A stretch of DNA of 9,660 nucleotides from Gemmatimonadota bacterium (GTDB taxonomy: Bacteria; Gemmatimonadota; Gemmatimonadetes; Longimicrobiales; Gaopeijiaceae). The notes under the pieces are model-generated. The model saw only the letters and a program-made list of their open reading frames with translations, searched no databases and was not told where the DNA came from. Shown here one piece after another: positions 1-6,738 of this stretch (position 1 is the stretch's first letter; every line of letters starts with the position of its first letter). The stretch spans positions 1-9,660 of the forward strand of contig JAHEKK010000084.1 of assembly GCA_024638395.1 (NCBI GenBank). Reading direction: 5' to 3'. Position numbers and translations under genes: made by a program.

Positions 1-629
1 ACCAACATCTGGAAAGGCCCCTCGGGATCACCACCGGGCGCCGGGACATCGTCGAGTATGGCCTGGAACAGGGGTGTCAGATCCTCCCCCGCCCCGGCCG
101 CCTCAACAGAGACCCACCCTTCCCGTCCGGAACCGTAGAGGAACCGGGCGTCCAGCTGCTCGTCGGACGCCTCGAGCTCCATGAAGAGCTCCAGAACCTC
201 GTCGTGCACCTCGTGCACCCTGGCGTCGCCCCGGTCGACCTTGTTGATGACGACCACGGGGGTAAGGCCCAGCTCCAGGGCCTTTCGGGTCACGAACCGC
301 GTCTGCGGCATGGGGCCTTCTGCGGCATCCACCAATAGCAGTACGCCGTCTACCATCCGCAAAATGCGCTCGACCTCACCTCCGAAATCGGCGTGTCCAG
401 GCGTGTCCACCACATTGACCTTGACGTCGCCCCAGGTGATGGCGGTGTTCTTCGAGAGGATGGTGATGCCCCGCTCCCGCTCGAGGGGATTGGAGTCCAT
501 GACCCGCTCCTCCACGTGCTGCCCGGCCCGAAATGCCCCTGCCTGCCTGAGCATTTGATCGACGAGCGTTGTCTTCCCGTGGTCGACGTGGGCGATGATG
601 GCGATGTTTCTCGTGGACTTCGGCGGCAC
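1..629 (-). CDS. typA: Translational GTPase TypA/BipA, N-terminal part (partial)
   Basis: This is the first 209 codons of the ribosome-binding GTPase TypA/BipA, a cytoplasmic elongation-factor-like protein linked to ribosome assembly and stress adaptation; the rest lies beyond the window edge. The G-domain motifs are in order: P-loop AHVDHGKTT at about residues 13-21, switch region with ERERGITI near 52-59, DTPGHADFGGEVER around 77-90, and NKVD around 131-134. The DSNPLERERGIT stretch is characteristic of TypA rather than EF-G or LepA. The G5 region reads FLYGSGREGW where E. coli has an ASALNG-type sequence. I chose the GTG at 629 because an in-frame TAG lies a short way upstream and no other start codon falls between that stop and the P-loop. 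I see no strong Shine-Dalgarno before it. The family assignment is secure; start confidence is moderate. Confidence 0.96.
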   Translation of the reverse strand, partial: MPPKSTRNIAIIAHVDHGKTTLVDQMLRQAGAFRAGQHVEERVMDSNPLERERGITILSKNTAITWGDVKVNVVDTPGHADFGGEVERILRMVDGVLLLVDAAEGPMPQTRFVTRKALELGLTPVVVINKVDRGDARVHEVHDEVLELFMELEASDEQLDARFLYGSGREGWVSVEAAGAGEDLTPLFQAILDDVPAPGGDPEGPFQML

Positions 630-827
630 GGCTCGTCGGGGTACAAGGCGGGATCGGCGGTCCGTCGAAACCCGGGAGTCCCGACGGCGGCATAGCCGAC
701 AAATCTAACGGGAAAGAGACGCTGCCGGAGCGCCCGCCCGGGTTACGCGGTGGCCGTCTTTGACGCCGGACCAGGGAACCCCTAGGATGTTCGCTGCTGA
801 CGTGACACCAGACGTGGAAGTGGGATC

Positions 828-1169
828 TTGAGCGTTCTTTATGCCGCAGGGGCCGCCGTTGTGGCCTTCGCTGCCGGGCGGGTTTGGGGAGCCTGGAAAG
901 CCCTGGGGTGGGGTAGGCACTGTCCCACGTGCGGACGACGCACATTGCCCGTGGCTCACCGGGGAAGCCTCCGGTATCTCGCCCGCACCGTCGTGAGACG
1001 ATGGTGTCCGGGCTGCGGCTGGGAAGGCCTTCGCAGGCGACGCTACCGGGCCCTGGAGCACCACGCCACCGACACCGTCCCGGGGTTCCGCTGGGCAAAG
1101 CCTTCTAGTGAGGATCGCCCCCTTCTCTGGAAGGACAGTGACGTCACCAATGAAGACGGCGCAGCGTAA
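828..1169 (+). CDS. Small membrane-anchored zinc-ribbon protein, function unknown
   Basis: A 113-aa protein that I cannot assign to a named family. Residues 3-25 are a hydrophobic Ala/Val-rich stretch, consistent with one membrane anchor or an uncleaved signal. Then come two CxxC pairs, CPTC (Cys32/Cys35) and CPGC (Cys60/Cys63), 24 residues apart, the layout of a treble-clef or zinc-ribbon knuckle that would bind one zinc. The stretch around the second pair is rich in Arg (RRWCPGCGWEGLRRRRYR), so nucleic-acid or phospholipid contact is possible. The start is a TTG with GGAAG seven bases upstream. It is divergent from typA and convergent with the amidohydrolase gene, so it is probably transcribed alone. 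The overlapping minus-strand open frames are low-complexity and show no domain. The paired CxxC motifs and the RBS argue that this is the real gene, but the function stays open. Confidence 0.66.
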   Translation: MSVLYAAGAAVVAFAAGRVWGAWKALGWGRHCPTCGRRTLPVAHRGSLRYLARTVVRRWCPGCGWEGLRRRRYRALEHHATDTVPGFRWAKPSSEDRPLLWKDSDVTNEDGAA

Positions 1170-1178
1170 CTTCGCCAC

Positions 1179-1201
1179 CGGATGAGGTCGGGACCTCTCC
1201 G
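1179..1201. terminator. Hairpin between convergent genes (possible bidirectional terminator)
   Basis: The sequence forms CGGA-(T bulge)-GAGGTC, a tight GG turn, then GACCTC-TCCG, i.e. ten pairs with one bulge. It sits 10 bases after the zinc-ribbon stop and 17 bases beyond the end of the amidohydrolase gene on the other strand. There is no U-tract on either side, so it is at best a weak intrinsic terminator or an mRNA 3'-end stabiliser. Confidence 0.35.
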
Positions 1202-1218
1202 CCCCCCGTGGCCTCGCC

Positions 1219-2808
1219 TCAGTTCTTCAGTAGCACACGACCCTGGAGCCGGGGAAGGAACGCTCCGTCCATGACCGCAGGTTCACCGCCTACGAAAACG
1301 TGCACCACACCGGAGGACAGCTGGTGGGGCTCGGTGAAGGTCGCGTTATCCCGGAACTCCGGCGAGAATACGATCACGTCCGCCACCCACCCGACCGCGA
1401 TTCGCCCGCGTTCGGCCAGCCCTAGGACCTCGGCAGGCAGAGACGTCATGCTCCGGATCGCCGCCTCGAGGGAAACCACCCCGTCCTCGAAGACATAACG
1501 CGAGATCTTGCGGGCGAAGGCCCCATAGGACCGGGGGTGGGGCACGCCGACGTCCATCTCGGGGAGGTCGCCGTCGGACGACGTCATGGTCCAGGGTTGC
1601 GTCATGAAGGCGTGCACGTCGTCATCGCTCATGTTGAACGAGACCACGGACGCGTCGCCCTGGCGGATGAGCTCTACGGCCATATCGACGGGGTCGAACC
1701 CCCGCTCGGCGGCCAGATCGGATAGGAGGCGTCCCTCAATGGAAGGATCCGGCACGAAGCGGCGGAACTGAATCCGGTCAGCACCACCTCGCCGCGCCAG
1801 GTTGTCGACCACTGCTTCCCGGATGCGGGCCGCCGTGACGGGATCGACCAGGCGCGCCCCGAGCGAATCCGCCCCGCCCGCTTCGGCCCAACGGGGCAGG
1901 AGGGCCGCGCCGAGTCCCGTAGCGGAGGCCAGGTACGGGTACTGGTCGGCGAACACCGAGATACCGTCGGCCCTCGCTGACTCGACATTCCGGATGATCT
2001 GCCGGGACGCGCCCCACACCGAGGGCCCCAAGGCCTTGATGTGGGTCACCACCGCCGTGATGCCTGCCCCACGACCGACCTCGATCACCTCGTCCACAGC
2101 CGCAACCACGCCGATGGTATAGTCCGATTCATCACGAATGTGGCTCGTATATATGCCTCCGAACCGGGCCACCACCTCCCCGAGGGCCACCAGCTCGCCG
2201 TTCTCCGAATAGCTGCCCGGCGCGTAGAACGTGCCTGATGACAGTCCCCAGGCCCCCTCCTCCATGCCCGTGCGGACCAGGGCCTTCATGCGGTCCAGCT
2301 CCTCGCCGCTGGGAGCCCGATCGACCATGCCGACGACCGCCCGGCGCACCGAGCCATGCGGGACCAACTGCGCCACATTCACGCCCAGTCCATCGGCTTC
2401 CAACGCCGCTCTTTGCGCGGCCACGTCCACGGGACCGCCGCCGTCCGGGTTCACGACCACGGTGGTGAGGCCCTGGGCCAGGAGGGGTCTCGCGTGGCTC
2501 AGGCCCGCCGTGGTGAGTCCAGGGCCGGCATGGGAGTGGATGTCGATGAACCCCGGCGTCACGTAATGCCCTGTCACGTCCAGGTCGAGTCTCGCCCTGG
2601 CCCCCGTCAGATCGCCCACAGCCGAGATCCGCCCGTTGACCAGGGCGACGTCCGCCTCCACGGGCGCCGCCCCACTCCCGTCCACCACCAGCCCATTCCG
2701 CAGGATCACCTGGTAGGTAGGAGCCACGCACGCAGAAGCCAGGACCGCCACGGACACGACCTTGGCCAGGCAACTCATGGGAATCCGCCTCGTCATCGAA
2801 CGGCTCAT
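1219..2808 (-). CDS. Exported N-acyl-D-amino-acid deacylase-like amidohydrolase
   Basis: A 529-aa amidohydrolase-superfamily enzyme of the D-aminoacylase type, expected to release free amino acid from N-acyl-D-amino acids or related amides. Visible motifs are DIHSH with metal ligands His91/His93, YTSHIRDE (His223), THIKALG (His256), FADQYPYLAS, the catalytic SSDGD (Asp412), HPRSYG, and the C-terminal MTSLPAEVLGLAERGRI followed by ADVIVFSPE, all in family order. The usual GNCG cysteine ligand after TTVV is replaced (TTVVVNPDGGG; Asp122 at the Cys position). I chose ATG 2808 because it lies 4 nt after the stop of the upstream GGT-like gene, has GAGAGG about 10 nt before it, and gives a normal signal sequence: basic n-region with TRR, a hydrophobic core, then ASAC (Cys27), so probably a lipoprotein. 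An in-frame start at 2871 would overlap the upstream gene. It is the last gene of a four-gene operon. Family secure; substrate inferred. Confidence 0.92.
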   Translation of the reverse strand: MSRSMTRRIPMSCLAKVVSVAVLASACVAPTYQVILRNGLVVDGSGAAPVEADVALVNGRISAVGDLTGARARLDLDVTGHYVTPGFIDIHSHAGPGLTTAGLSHARPLLAQGLTTVVVNPDGGGPVDVAAQRAALEADGLGVNVAQLVPHGSVRRAVVGMVDRAPSGEELDRMKALVRTGMEEGAWGLSSGTFYAPGSYSENGELVALGEVVARFGGIYTSHIRDESDYTIGVVAAVDEVIEVGRGAGITAVVTHIKALGPSVWGASRQIIRNVESARADGISVFADQYPYLASATGLGAALLPRWAEAGGADSLGARLVDPVTAARIREAVVDNLARRGGADRIQFRRFVPDPSIEGRLLSDLAAERGFDPVDMAVELIRQGDASVVSFNMSDDDVHAFMTQPWTMTSSDGDLPEMDVGVPHPRSYGAFARKISRYVFEDGVVSLEAAIRSMTSLPAEVLGLAERGRIAVGWVADVIVFSPEFRDNATFTEPHQLSSGVVHVFVGGEPAVMDGAFLPRLQGRVLLKN

Positions 2809-2812
2809 TAGG

Positions 2813-4585
2813 TCAGCGCCTCTCGACATCGGGAACGATGGCCGCCCCCTCCCAATCGGGATCGGCCACACCTACCGCTTCCCCGGTCACGGGGTCGAGG
2901 AAGATCCCATGGATTCTCCCGAAAGCACCGGCTGCTTCCACCTCTCGGACCTCGAACCCCCACGACTCGACGCTATCCACCACCGCATCGCCCCAGCCGA
3001 TCCCGGGAGACGTCTCCATCGAGAGGCCTCCCTCCACGGGATGAACCCTTGCCGCCGCCAACGCCTCCGGAAGCGGCAGACCCTGATCCACGAACCGGCA
3101 CACCGCCTGGACCACTGCTGAAACGATGCGGGCTCCGCCCGCCGCGCCCAGGACGAGACGCGGTTCGCCGTCGGCGAGCACCATGAGGGGCGAGATGCTG
3201 CTCCGGGCCCGCTCTCCCCCGGCCACCGAGCTCAAATAGCCCCCCAGGGTCGCCGCGTAGACGAACCCCAAGCCGGGCGTCACCACCTTCGAGCCCAGGT
3301 TCGGACCGATGGTCTGGGTGAGGGCCACGAGCATGCCCTCGCGATCGGCCGTGGACAGGTGGGTGGTATGGGTGCTCTCCGGGTCCCAGGATGAACCCGT
3401 CCAATCCGTCCGTCCCGTACCCAGCCCCGGGGTGCCTTCCGTCGCTCCACCGACGAGTGCCATGCGCCCATTCACTGCCGGCCGTGCGGAAGAGGGCTCC
3501 CAGGGTACTCTTTGCCCATGATCAGCGGCCGCCGCCCGCGCCAACTCCACCCCCGGCACGTAGATCTCCGCCGCTACCCGGGCGGCGAACGATTTGTCCA
3601 GGAAGCGCTCGGCTTCCTCGGCCGTGCCCAGCATCGTCCGGTATTCGAGGCCCTTCGCCACGGCCTGACCCACCACGCCGGCCCAGGCCTCGTCGTCCAG
3701 CTCCGCCAGGTCGAAGTTCTCGAGAATATGGAGAATGCCGATCGTGACCGCGCCCGACGCCGGAATGTCGGTGCCTACGAGGTCATAGCCCCGGTAGCTC
3801 CCCCGGACGATTCGTGAGTCCTCGGCCCGGTATTGCGCCAGCGCTTCTCTCGTGACCGGCGACCCTCCGGCCTGGAGATCGGCCGCCATGGCCTCGGCGA
3901 GGGCGCCCTCGTAGAAGACCTCGGCGCCACCCTCCGCGATGGCCTCCAGGGTTCTGGCAAGGTCCTCCTGAACAAAGAGAGTGCCCGCCTCGTGGGTTTC
4001 CCCCGAAGGCCCCAGAAAGTGGCCCCGCGTCCCGGGGAACTCCCGAATTTGATTCTGGACGGCTCTGTGGCGGACGGCTTCGCCCGGCAAGAGGCGAAAC
4101 CCTTTCCTGGCGAGCTGAATGGCCGGGGCCATCACCTGCGGGAGGGGGAGACTCCCGTGGTCTTCGAGGAGCCTGGTGAGGCCCGCCACCGCACCCGGTA
4201 TCCCGATCGTTCCGTAGCCGTACGAGGCCTCGCCCGCGGCGGCGGGGTCGTAGGTCCACGGAGCCTGCGTGGTGGCGTCGATACCGTGGAAGTCCCCACC
4301 GGGCGTACGCAGCAGCACCTGGGTGCGTCCTCCTATGCTGTTCATGGAGGGTTCGACCACCGAGATGGCAAACGCCGCGGCCACGGCCGCGTCCGCCGCG
4401 TTTCCACCGGCCTCCAGCATCCTGGCCCCTGCTTCGGCCGCCAGCGGTTGAGCCGCGACGACCACGCCGGATGCGGAGCGGGAGATCTTCGGCGCCTCCG
4501 GCAACTCTTGAGGCATCGGAGGCCCGCCGCATGCGACCGCCAAGGCCGCTGCGGCCACGACGGGAAGTCGGCTACCGACAGACAC
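2813..4585 (-). CDS. Gamma-glutamyltransferase-like Ntn-hydrolase, exported (probable lipoprotein)
   Basis: A 590-aa member of the gamma-glutamyltransferase family, which is made as a proenzyme and cuts itself before a threonine that becomes the nucleophile. Here the site is ESTHTTHLSTAD, with Thr407 predicted as nucleophile. Other family marks are GGNAADAAVAAAFAISVVEP near residues 60-80, the serine pair in RSSISP (Ser462/Ser463) and the oxyanion loop GAAGGARI (Gly483/Gly484). The positions that hold glutamate in E. coli GGT are changed: the DFREMAP arginine corresponds to Thr105 (DATTQAP), and the NNxMDDF motif is AATLGGY (Gly448/Gly449). I chose GTG 4585, which has GGGAG 8 nt upstream and gives a short signal peptide ending ALAVAC (Cys lipidation likely). 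A GTG at 4636 is the longer alternative but lacks an RBS. It is 4 nt upstream of the amidohydrolase gene and 71 nt after the barrel gene. Family secure; true GGT activity doubtful. Confidence 0.9.
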   Translation of the reverse strand: MSVGSRLPVVAAAALAVACGGPPMPQELPEAPKISRSASGVVVAAQPLAAEAGARMLEAGGNAADAAVAAAFAISVVEPSMNSIGGRTQVLLRTPGGDFHGIDATTQAPWTYDPAAAGEASYGYGTIGIPGAVAGLTRLLEDHGSLPLPQVMAPAIQLARKGFRLLPGEAVRHRAVQNQIREFPGTRGHFLGPSGETHEAGTLFVQEDLARTLEAIAEGGAEVFYEGALAEAMAADLQAGGSPVTREALAQYRAEDSRIVRGSYRGYDLVGTDIPASGAVTIGILHILENFDLAELDDEAWAGVVGQAVAKGLEYRTMLGTAEEAERFLDKSFAARVAAEIYVPGVELARAAAADHGQRVPWEPSSARPAVNGRMALVGGATEGTPGLGTGRTDWTGSSWDPESTHTTHLSTADREGMLVALTQTIGPNLGSKVVTPGLGFVYAATLGGYLSSVAGGERARSSISPLMVLADGEPRLVLGAAGGARIVSAVVQAVCRFVDQGLPLPEALAAARVHPVEGGLSMETSPGIGWGDAVVDSVESWGFEVREVEAAGAFGRIHGIFLDPVTGEAVGVADPDWEGAAIVPDVERR

Positions 4586-4593
4586 GGCAAAGG

Positions 4594-4598
4594 CTCCC
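4594..4598 (-). promoter_or_regulatory. Ribosome binding site deciding the GGT-like start
   Basis: On the minus strand GGGAG stands 8 nt before the GTG at 4585. No comparable sequence precedes the upstream GTG at 4636, which is why the shorter protein is preferred. Confidence 0.5.
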
Positions 4599-4656
4599 GG
4601 CCAGGGTGGGCGGGCCGCCCTCGGACCACAGACCACATGCGGGAAGGCGGCGAAGT

Positions 4657-5526
4657 CTAGAAAAGACCGAGGCGGGCGAAGTACTGCAAGAGGAAGGCGG
4701 TCCCCGCGGGGAGGTTCTTGCCCTTGAGCGTGAATCGGGCTCCCGCCTCGACCGCACCCGGACCCGCCGGATACGACAGGGTGGATTGGAGCTGGATCAG
4801 GTCTCGCTGGAAGCTGGGGATGGCAAGCCCTTCGACCGAGCCGCTTTCACCGTCCCAACCGTCGAGGGCCACCTTGTACCCAAACGGGCCTACTTCGCCC
4901 CCGACCTGGGCGAAGTAGAACAGCTCGTTCCCGAAATCTCGCAGGGACTCCGTGTTCTCCTCCCGCCACCGGTATCCCAACCAGCCCATCACGTACACCG
5001 ATCGGGGCCAGAAGGAATGCCCGGCCTCGACCAGGATCTCCAAGTCACGCTGCCCGTCGCCAAGGGGGATGATCTCCGCATCCACGTCGAAGTCGCCGAA
5101 CGGCAGCTTCACACCGCCACGGATCGCGAAAGGAAGATCGGAGCCCAGCCACGCCAGCGGCGCGGCCCTCAGCCAGATGCGGGTGTCGCCGAATCCCGTG
5201 GAGGTCCGGTCGGCCGTGACGTCGTCGAACCGGAGATGATGGAAAGACGGCTGGATCCAGACATCCACGCCGGGGAGTAGACCCGCGGCTATGGTGAGGA
5301 AGCTGGAGGTGGTGACGGCGCGCCCGTTGGGAAAGATCTCGCGCCGGTCCCCGTTCGAGCGGAATTCCTCGGTCGTATTCTGATGGTAGGCGGCCAGAGC
5401 GGCCCAACCCGCACCGGGACTCTCGACCCACTGGGGGTGGGCCAGCTCCGGAAAGGCTGCGGCCGCCGCAACCATCCCCAAAAGTGCGGCAGCGGCCCCT
5501 TGCGCGCGACGGATCCCCGTCTTCAC
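4657..5526 (-). CDS. Outer-membrane beta-barrel protein, MetA-pathway/porin-like
   Basis: A 289-aa predicted outer-membrane protein. The N-terminus is a classic signal peptide: MKTGIRR, then a hydrophobic run of Ala/Leu/Gly/Val to about residue 24, with the mature protein beginning near FPELAHPQW. The rest alternates polar and hydrophobic residues with many aromatic girdle residues and ends in ...YFARLGLF, a C-terminal Phe as used for BAM-dependent insertion. The segments TGFGDTRIWLRAAPL (about 110-124) and GGVKLPFGDFD (about 137-147) resemble the 'MetA-pathway of phenol degradation' barrel group (PF13557-like), an uncharacterised porin-like set. The start is the GTG 8 nt after the stop of the DUF3179 gene. 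Longer in-frame starts would run inside that gene and bury the signal peptide. No separate strong RBS is visible, suggesting translational coupling. It may be the channel or sensor for products handled by the two hydrolases downstream; that role is inference. Confidence 0.8.
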   Translation of the reverse strand: MKTGIRRAQGAAAALLGMVAAAAAFPELAHPQWVESPGAGWAALAAYHQNTTEEFRSNGDRREIFPNGRAVTTSSFLTIAAGLLPGVDVWIQPSFHHLRFDDVTADRTSTGFGDTRIWLRAAPLAWLGSDLPFAIRGGVKLPFGDFDVDAEIIPLGDGQRDLEILVEAGHSFWPRSVYVMGWLGYRWREENTESLRDFGNELFYFAQVGGEVGPFGYKVALDGWDGESGSVEGLAIPSFQRDLIQLQSTLSYPAGPGAVEAGARFTLKGKNLPAGTAFLLQYFARLGLF

Positions 5527-5534
5527 CCCCCAGA

Positions 5535-6626
5535 CTACTCGAGGAAGATGACGGTTCCTTCGTTGAAGGCCGCCCACGGTTCCCAGAAGGCCACGTAGGC
5601 TTCGGGAATCATTTCCAGGGACCGGCCCTGGTGAGTACCGGAAGTCGACTGGCCCGTTACGCTCCACCTGGATCCCGTTTCGTTGTCATAGATGCCGTCG
5701 CCTTGCACCGTGAAGGTGAGCGGCTGCCCGTCCACCAGGGGCCTCACGGCCGCGGCGGCACGCTTATCGGTATCCCAGAAGACCGCAGCCGGTGCTCCCC
5801 CGTGTTCCAACTCCCCGACCCAGTACGCCCCCTGTTCCGTCATGGCCTGGAAGGGGAAGGCGATCGGCACGCTTCCCCCATCCGCGGGAAGCCCAAGCAC
5901 CCGTTCCTTGGGGGGCCGGCGGCTGTCCCGGGGGATGGGATATCCCAGGAAGTCGGCGTTGGTGGCCACTTCGTAGCCACCCCCGTAGGGGTTGAAGTTG
6001 TACAGCTGTGCGTCCGAAGCGCCAAGGCCGATCACCTGCCCTGCGGGTTGAAGATCCTTGAAACCGCCCCAGGTCGTCTCGATCACCGGATGCCGCTCCA
6101 GGATCTGGCCATCCCGGGGACCGCACCTTGCCTGACCGAACATCTGGGGCCAGAGCGATTCGTCGGGTGAATTCCGATCGTACATGATCAGGTTGGCCTG
6201 GTAGAGGAGGCCCGACACGCCGAACTCGGCTCCGTCGACAGCAGCCCGATCGAAGGCCAAGGCCGAACCGGTGAGCGGACAATAGGTCACGGCCACCTGA
6301 TCGGCCCCGCGGTTGAGGTTCACGATCTCGTGCTGGTACATGATGTTATGGGGGATCGCGAGCCATTCACCACCCATGAAGATGCCGATCACCCTGGACG
6401 CGTCGGTCAAATAGGAGGTCTCGCTGTCCTGGTTCACGGGCACGAACAACGGGTCGGTTATGGCCGGGATCCCGTCCCGCCCCACACCGCCATCGGCCAG
6501 GAGGGACAGGTCGAGGGTGCCGCACGAGATATCCCTGACCTGGGGCCCCGAGCCGTCATCGGAACAGGCGGCGGCCAGGGCCGTGACGGCGAACACCGCC
6601 GCCGCAGAACGAAATGTCGATGTCAT
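5535..6626 (-). CDS. DUF3179-domain lipoprotein
   Basis: A 363-aa protein of the DUF3179 family, whose biochemical role is unknown. The family core is easily read: DGIPAITDPLFVPV (51-64), SRVIGIFMGGEWLAIPHNIM (77-96), QHEIVN (98-103), VAVTYCPLTGSALAFDR (111-127), FGVSGLLYQANLIMYDR (135-151) and SLWPQMFGQARCGP (157-170). The usual motif is TYCPLCG; here the second Cys is Thr119, so a CxxC-like pair is missing. The protein begins with a signal peptide ending ALAAAC followed by SDDGSG, pointing to lipidation at Cys21. The ATG at 6626 has GGAGG nine bases upstream, the best ribosome binding site in this operon; the longer open frame upstream would hide the signal. It is the first gene of the operon, facing a divergent ATPase gene across 112 nt. 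Family secure; function unknown. Confidence 0.9.
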   Translation of the reverse strand: MTSTFRSAAAVFAVTALAAACSDDGSGPQVRDISCGTLDLSLLADGGVGRDGIPAITDPLFVPVNQDSETSYLTDASRVIGIFMGGEWLAIPHNIMYQHEIVNLNRGADQVAVTYCPLTGSALAFDRAAVDGAEFGVSGLLYQANLIMYDRNSPDESLWPQMFGQARCGPRDGQILERHPVIETTWGGFKDLQPAGQVIGLGASDAQLYNFNPYGGGYEVATNADFLGYPIPRDSRRPPKERVLGLPADGGSVPIAFPFQAMTEQGAYWVGELEHGGAPAAVFWDTDKRAAAAVRPLVDGQPLTFTVQGDGIYDNETGSRWSVTGQSTSGTHQGRSLEMIPEAYVAFWEPWAAFNEGTVIFLE

Positions 6627-6635
6627 CGGTCTCTT

Positions 6636-6640
6636 CCTCC
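6636..6640 (-). promoter_or_regulatory. Shine-Dalgarno of the DUF3179 gene
   Basis: On the minus strand the sequence is GGAGG, then nine bases, then ATG. It fixes the start at 6626 rather than at the upstream in-frame methionines. Confidence 0.7.
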
Positions 6641-6702
6641 AGGATTCCTGACCCCATCGCGTCCCAGGGTGCCGCACCGATGGAAATGCGTGCGCCTCGT
6701 GG

Positions 6703-6716
6703 CGGGTTCCAACCCG
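6703..6716. promoter_or_regulatory. 14-bp perfect dyad in the divergent intergenic region
   Basis: CGGGTTCCAACCCG is a perfect palindrome lying between the divergent DUF3179 and ABC_ATPase genes, 22 nt before the latter's ATG. A divergent promoter region is where an operator would be expected, but in GC-rich DNA such palindromes also occur by chance. I cannot identify -35/-10 elements. Confidence 0.25.
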
Positions 6717-6738
6717 GCCGAATCCCGGGCGCCGTGCC

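Noticed and set aside
376..1178. Long minus-strand open frames (240 and 157 codons) over the typA upstream region and zinc-ribbon gene
   Set aside because: They read through the typA start in another frame and over the zinc-ribbon gene, are Pro/Arg/Gly-rich low-complexity sequence without any motif, and are typical antisense or off-frame openings in GC-rich DNA.
2809..2871. Longer N-terminus for the amidohydrolase (550 aa, start at 2871)
   Set aside because: It would overlap the coding end of the GGT-like gene by about 60 nt and put about 20 extra residues in front of a normal signal peptide. The ATG at 2808 has an RBS and the usual operon spacing.
3833..5280. Plus-strand open frames of about 270 codons opposite the GGT-like and barrel genes
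   Set aside because: They are antisense to genes with clear family motifs, are Arg-rich with no domain, and run across the boundary between two genes.
6695..6738. tRNA-like T-arm (GGGTTCCAACCC) followed by sequence ending CCA
   Set aside because: The loop is one base short, the stem mismatches when extended, and no acceptor, D or anticodon arms can be folded around it on either strand. It is better seen as a simple palindrome.
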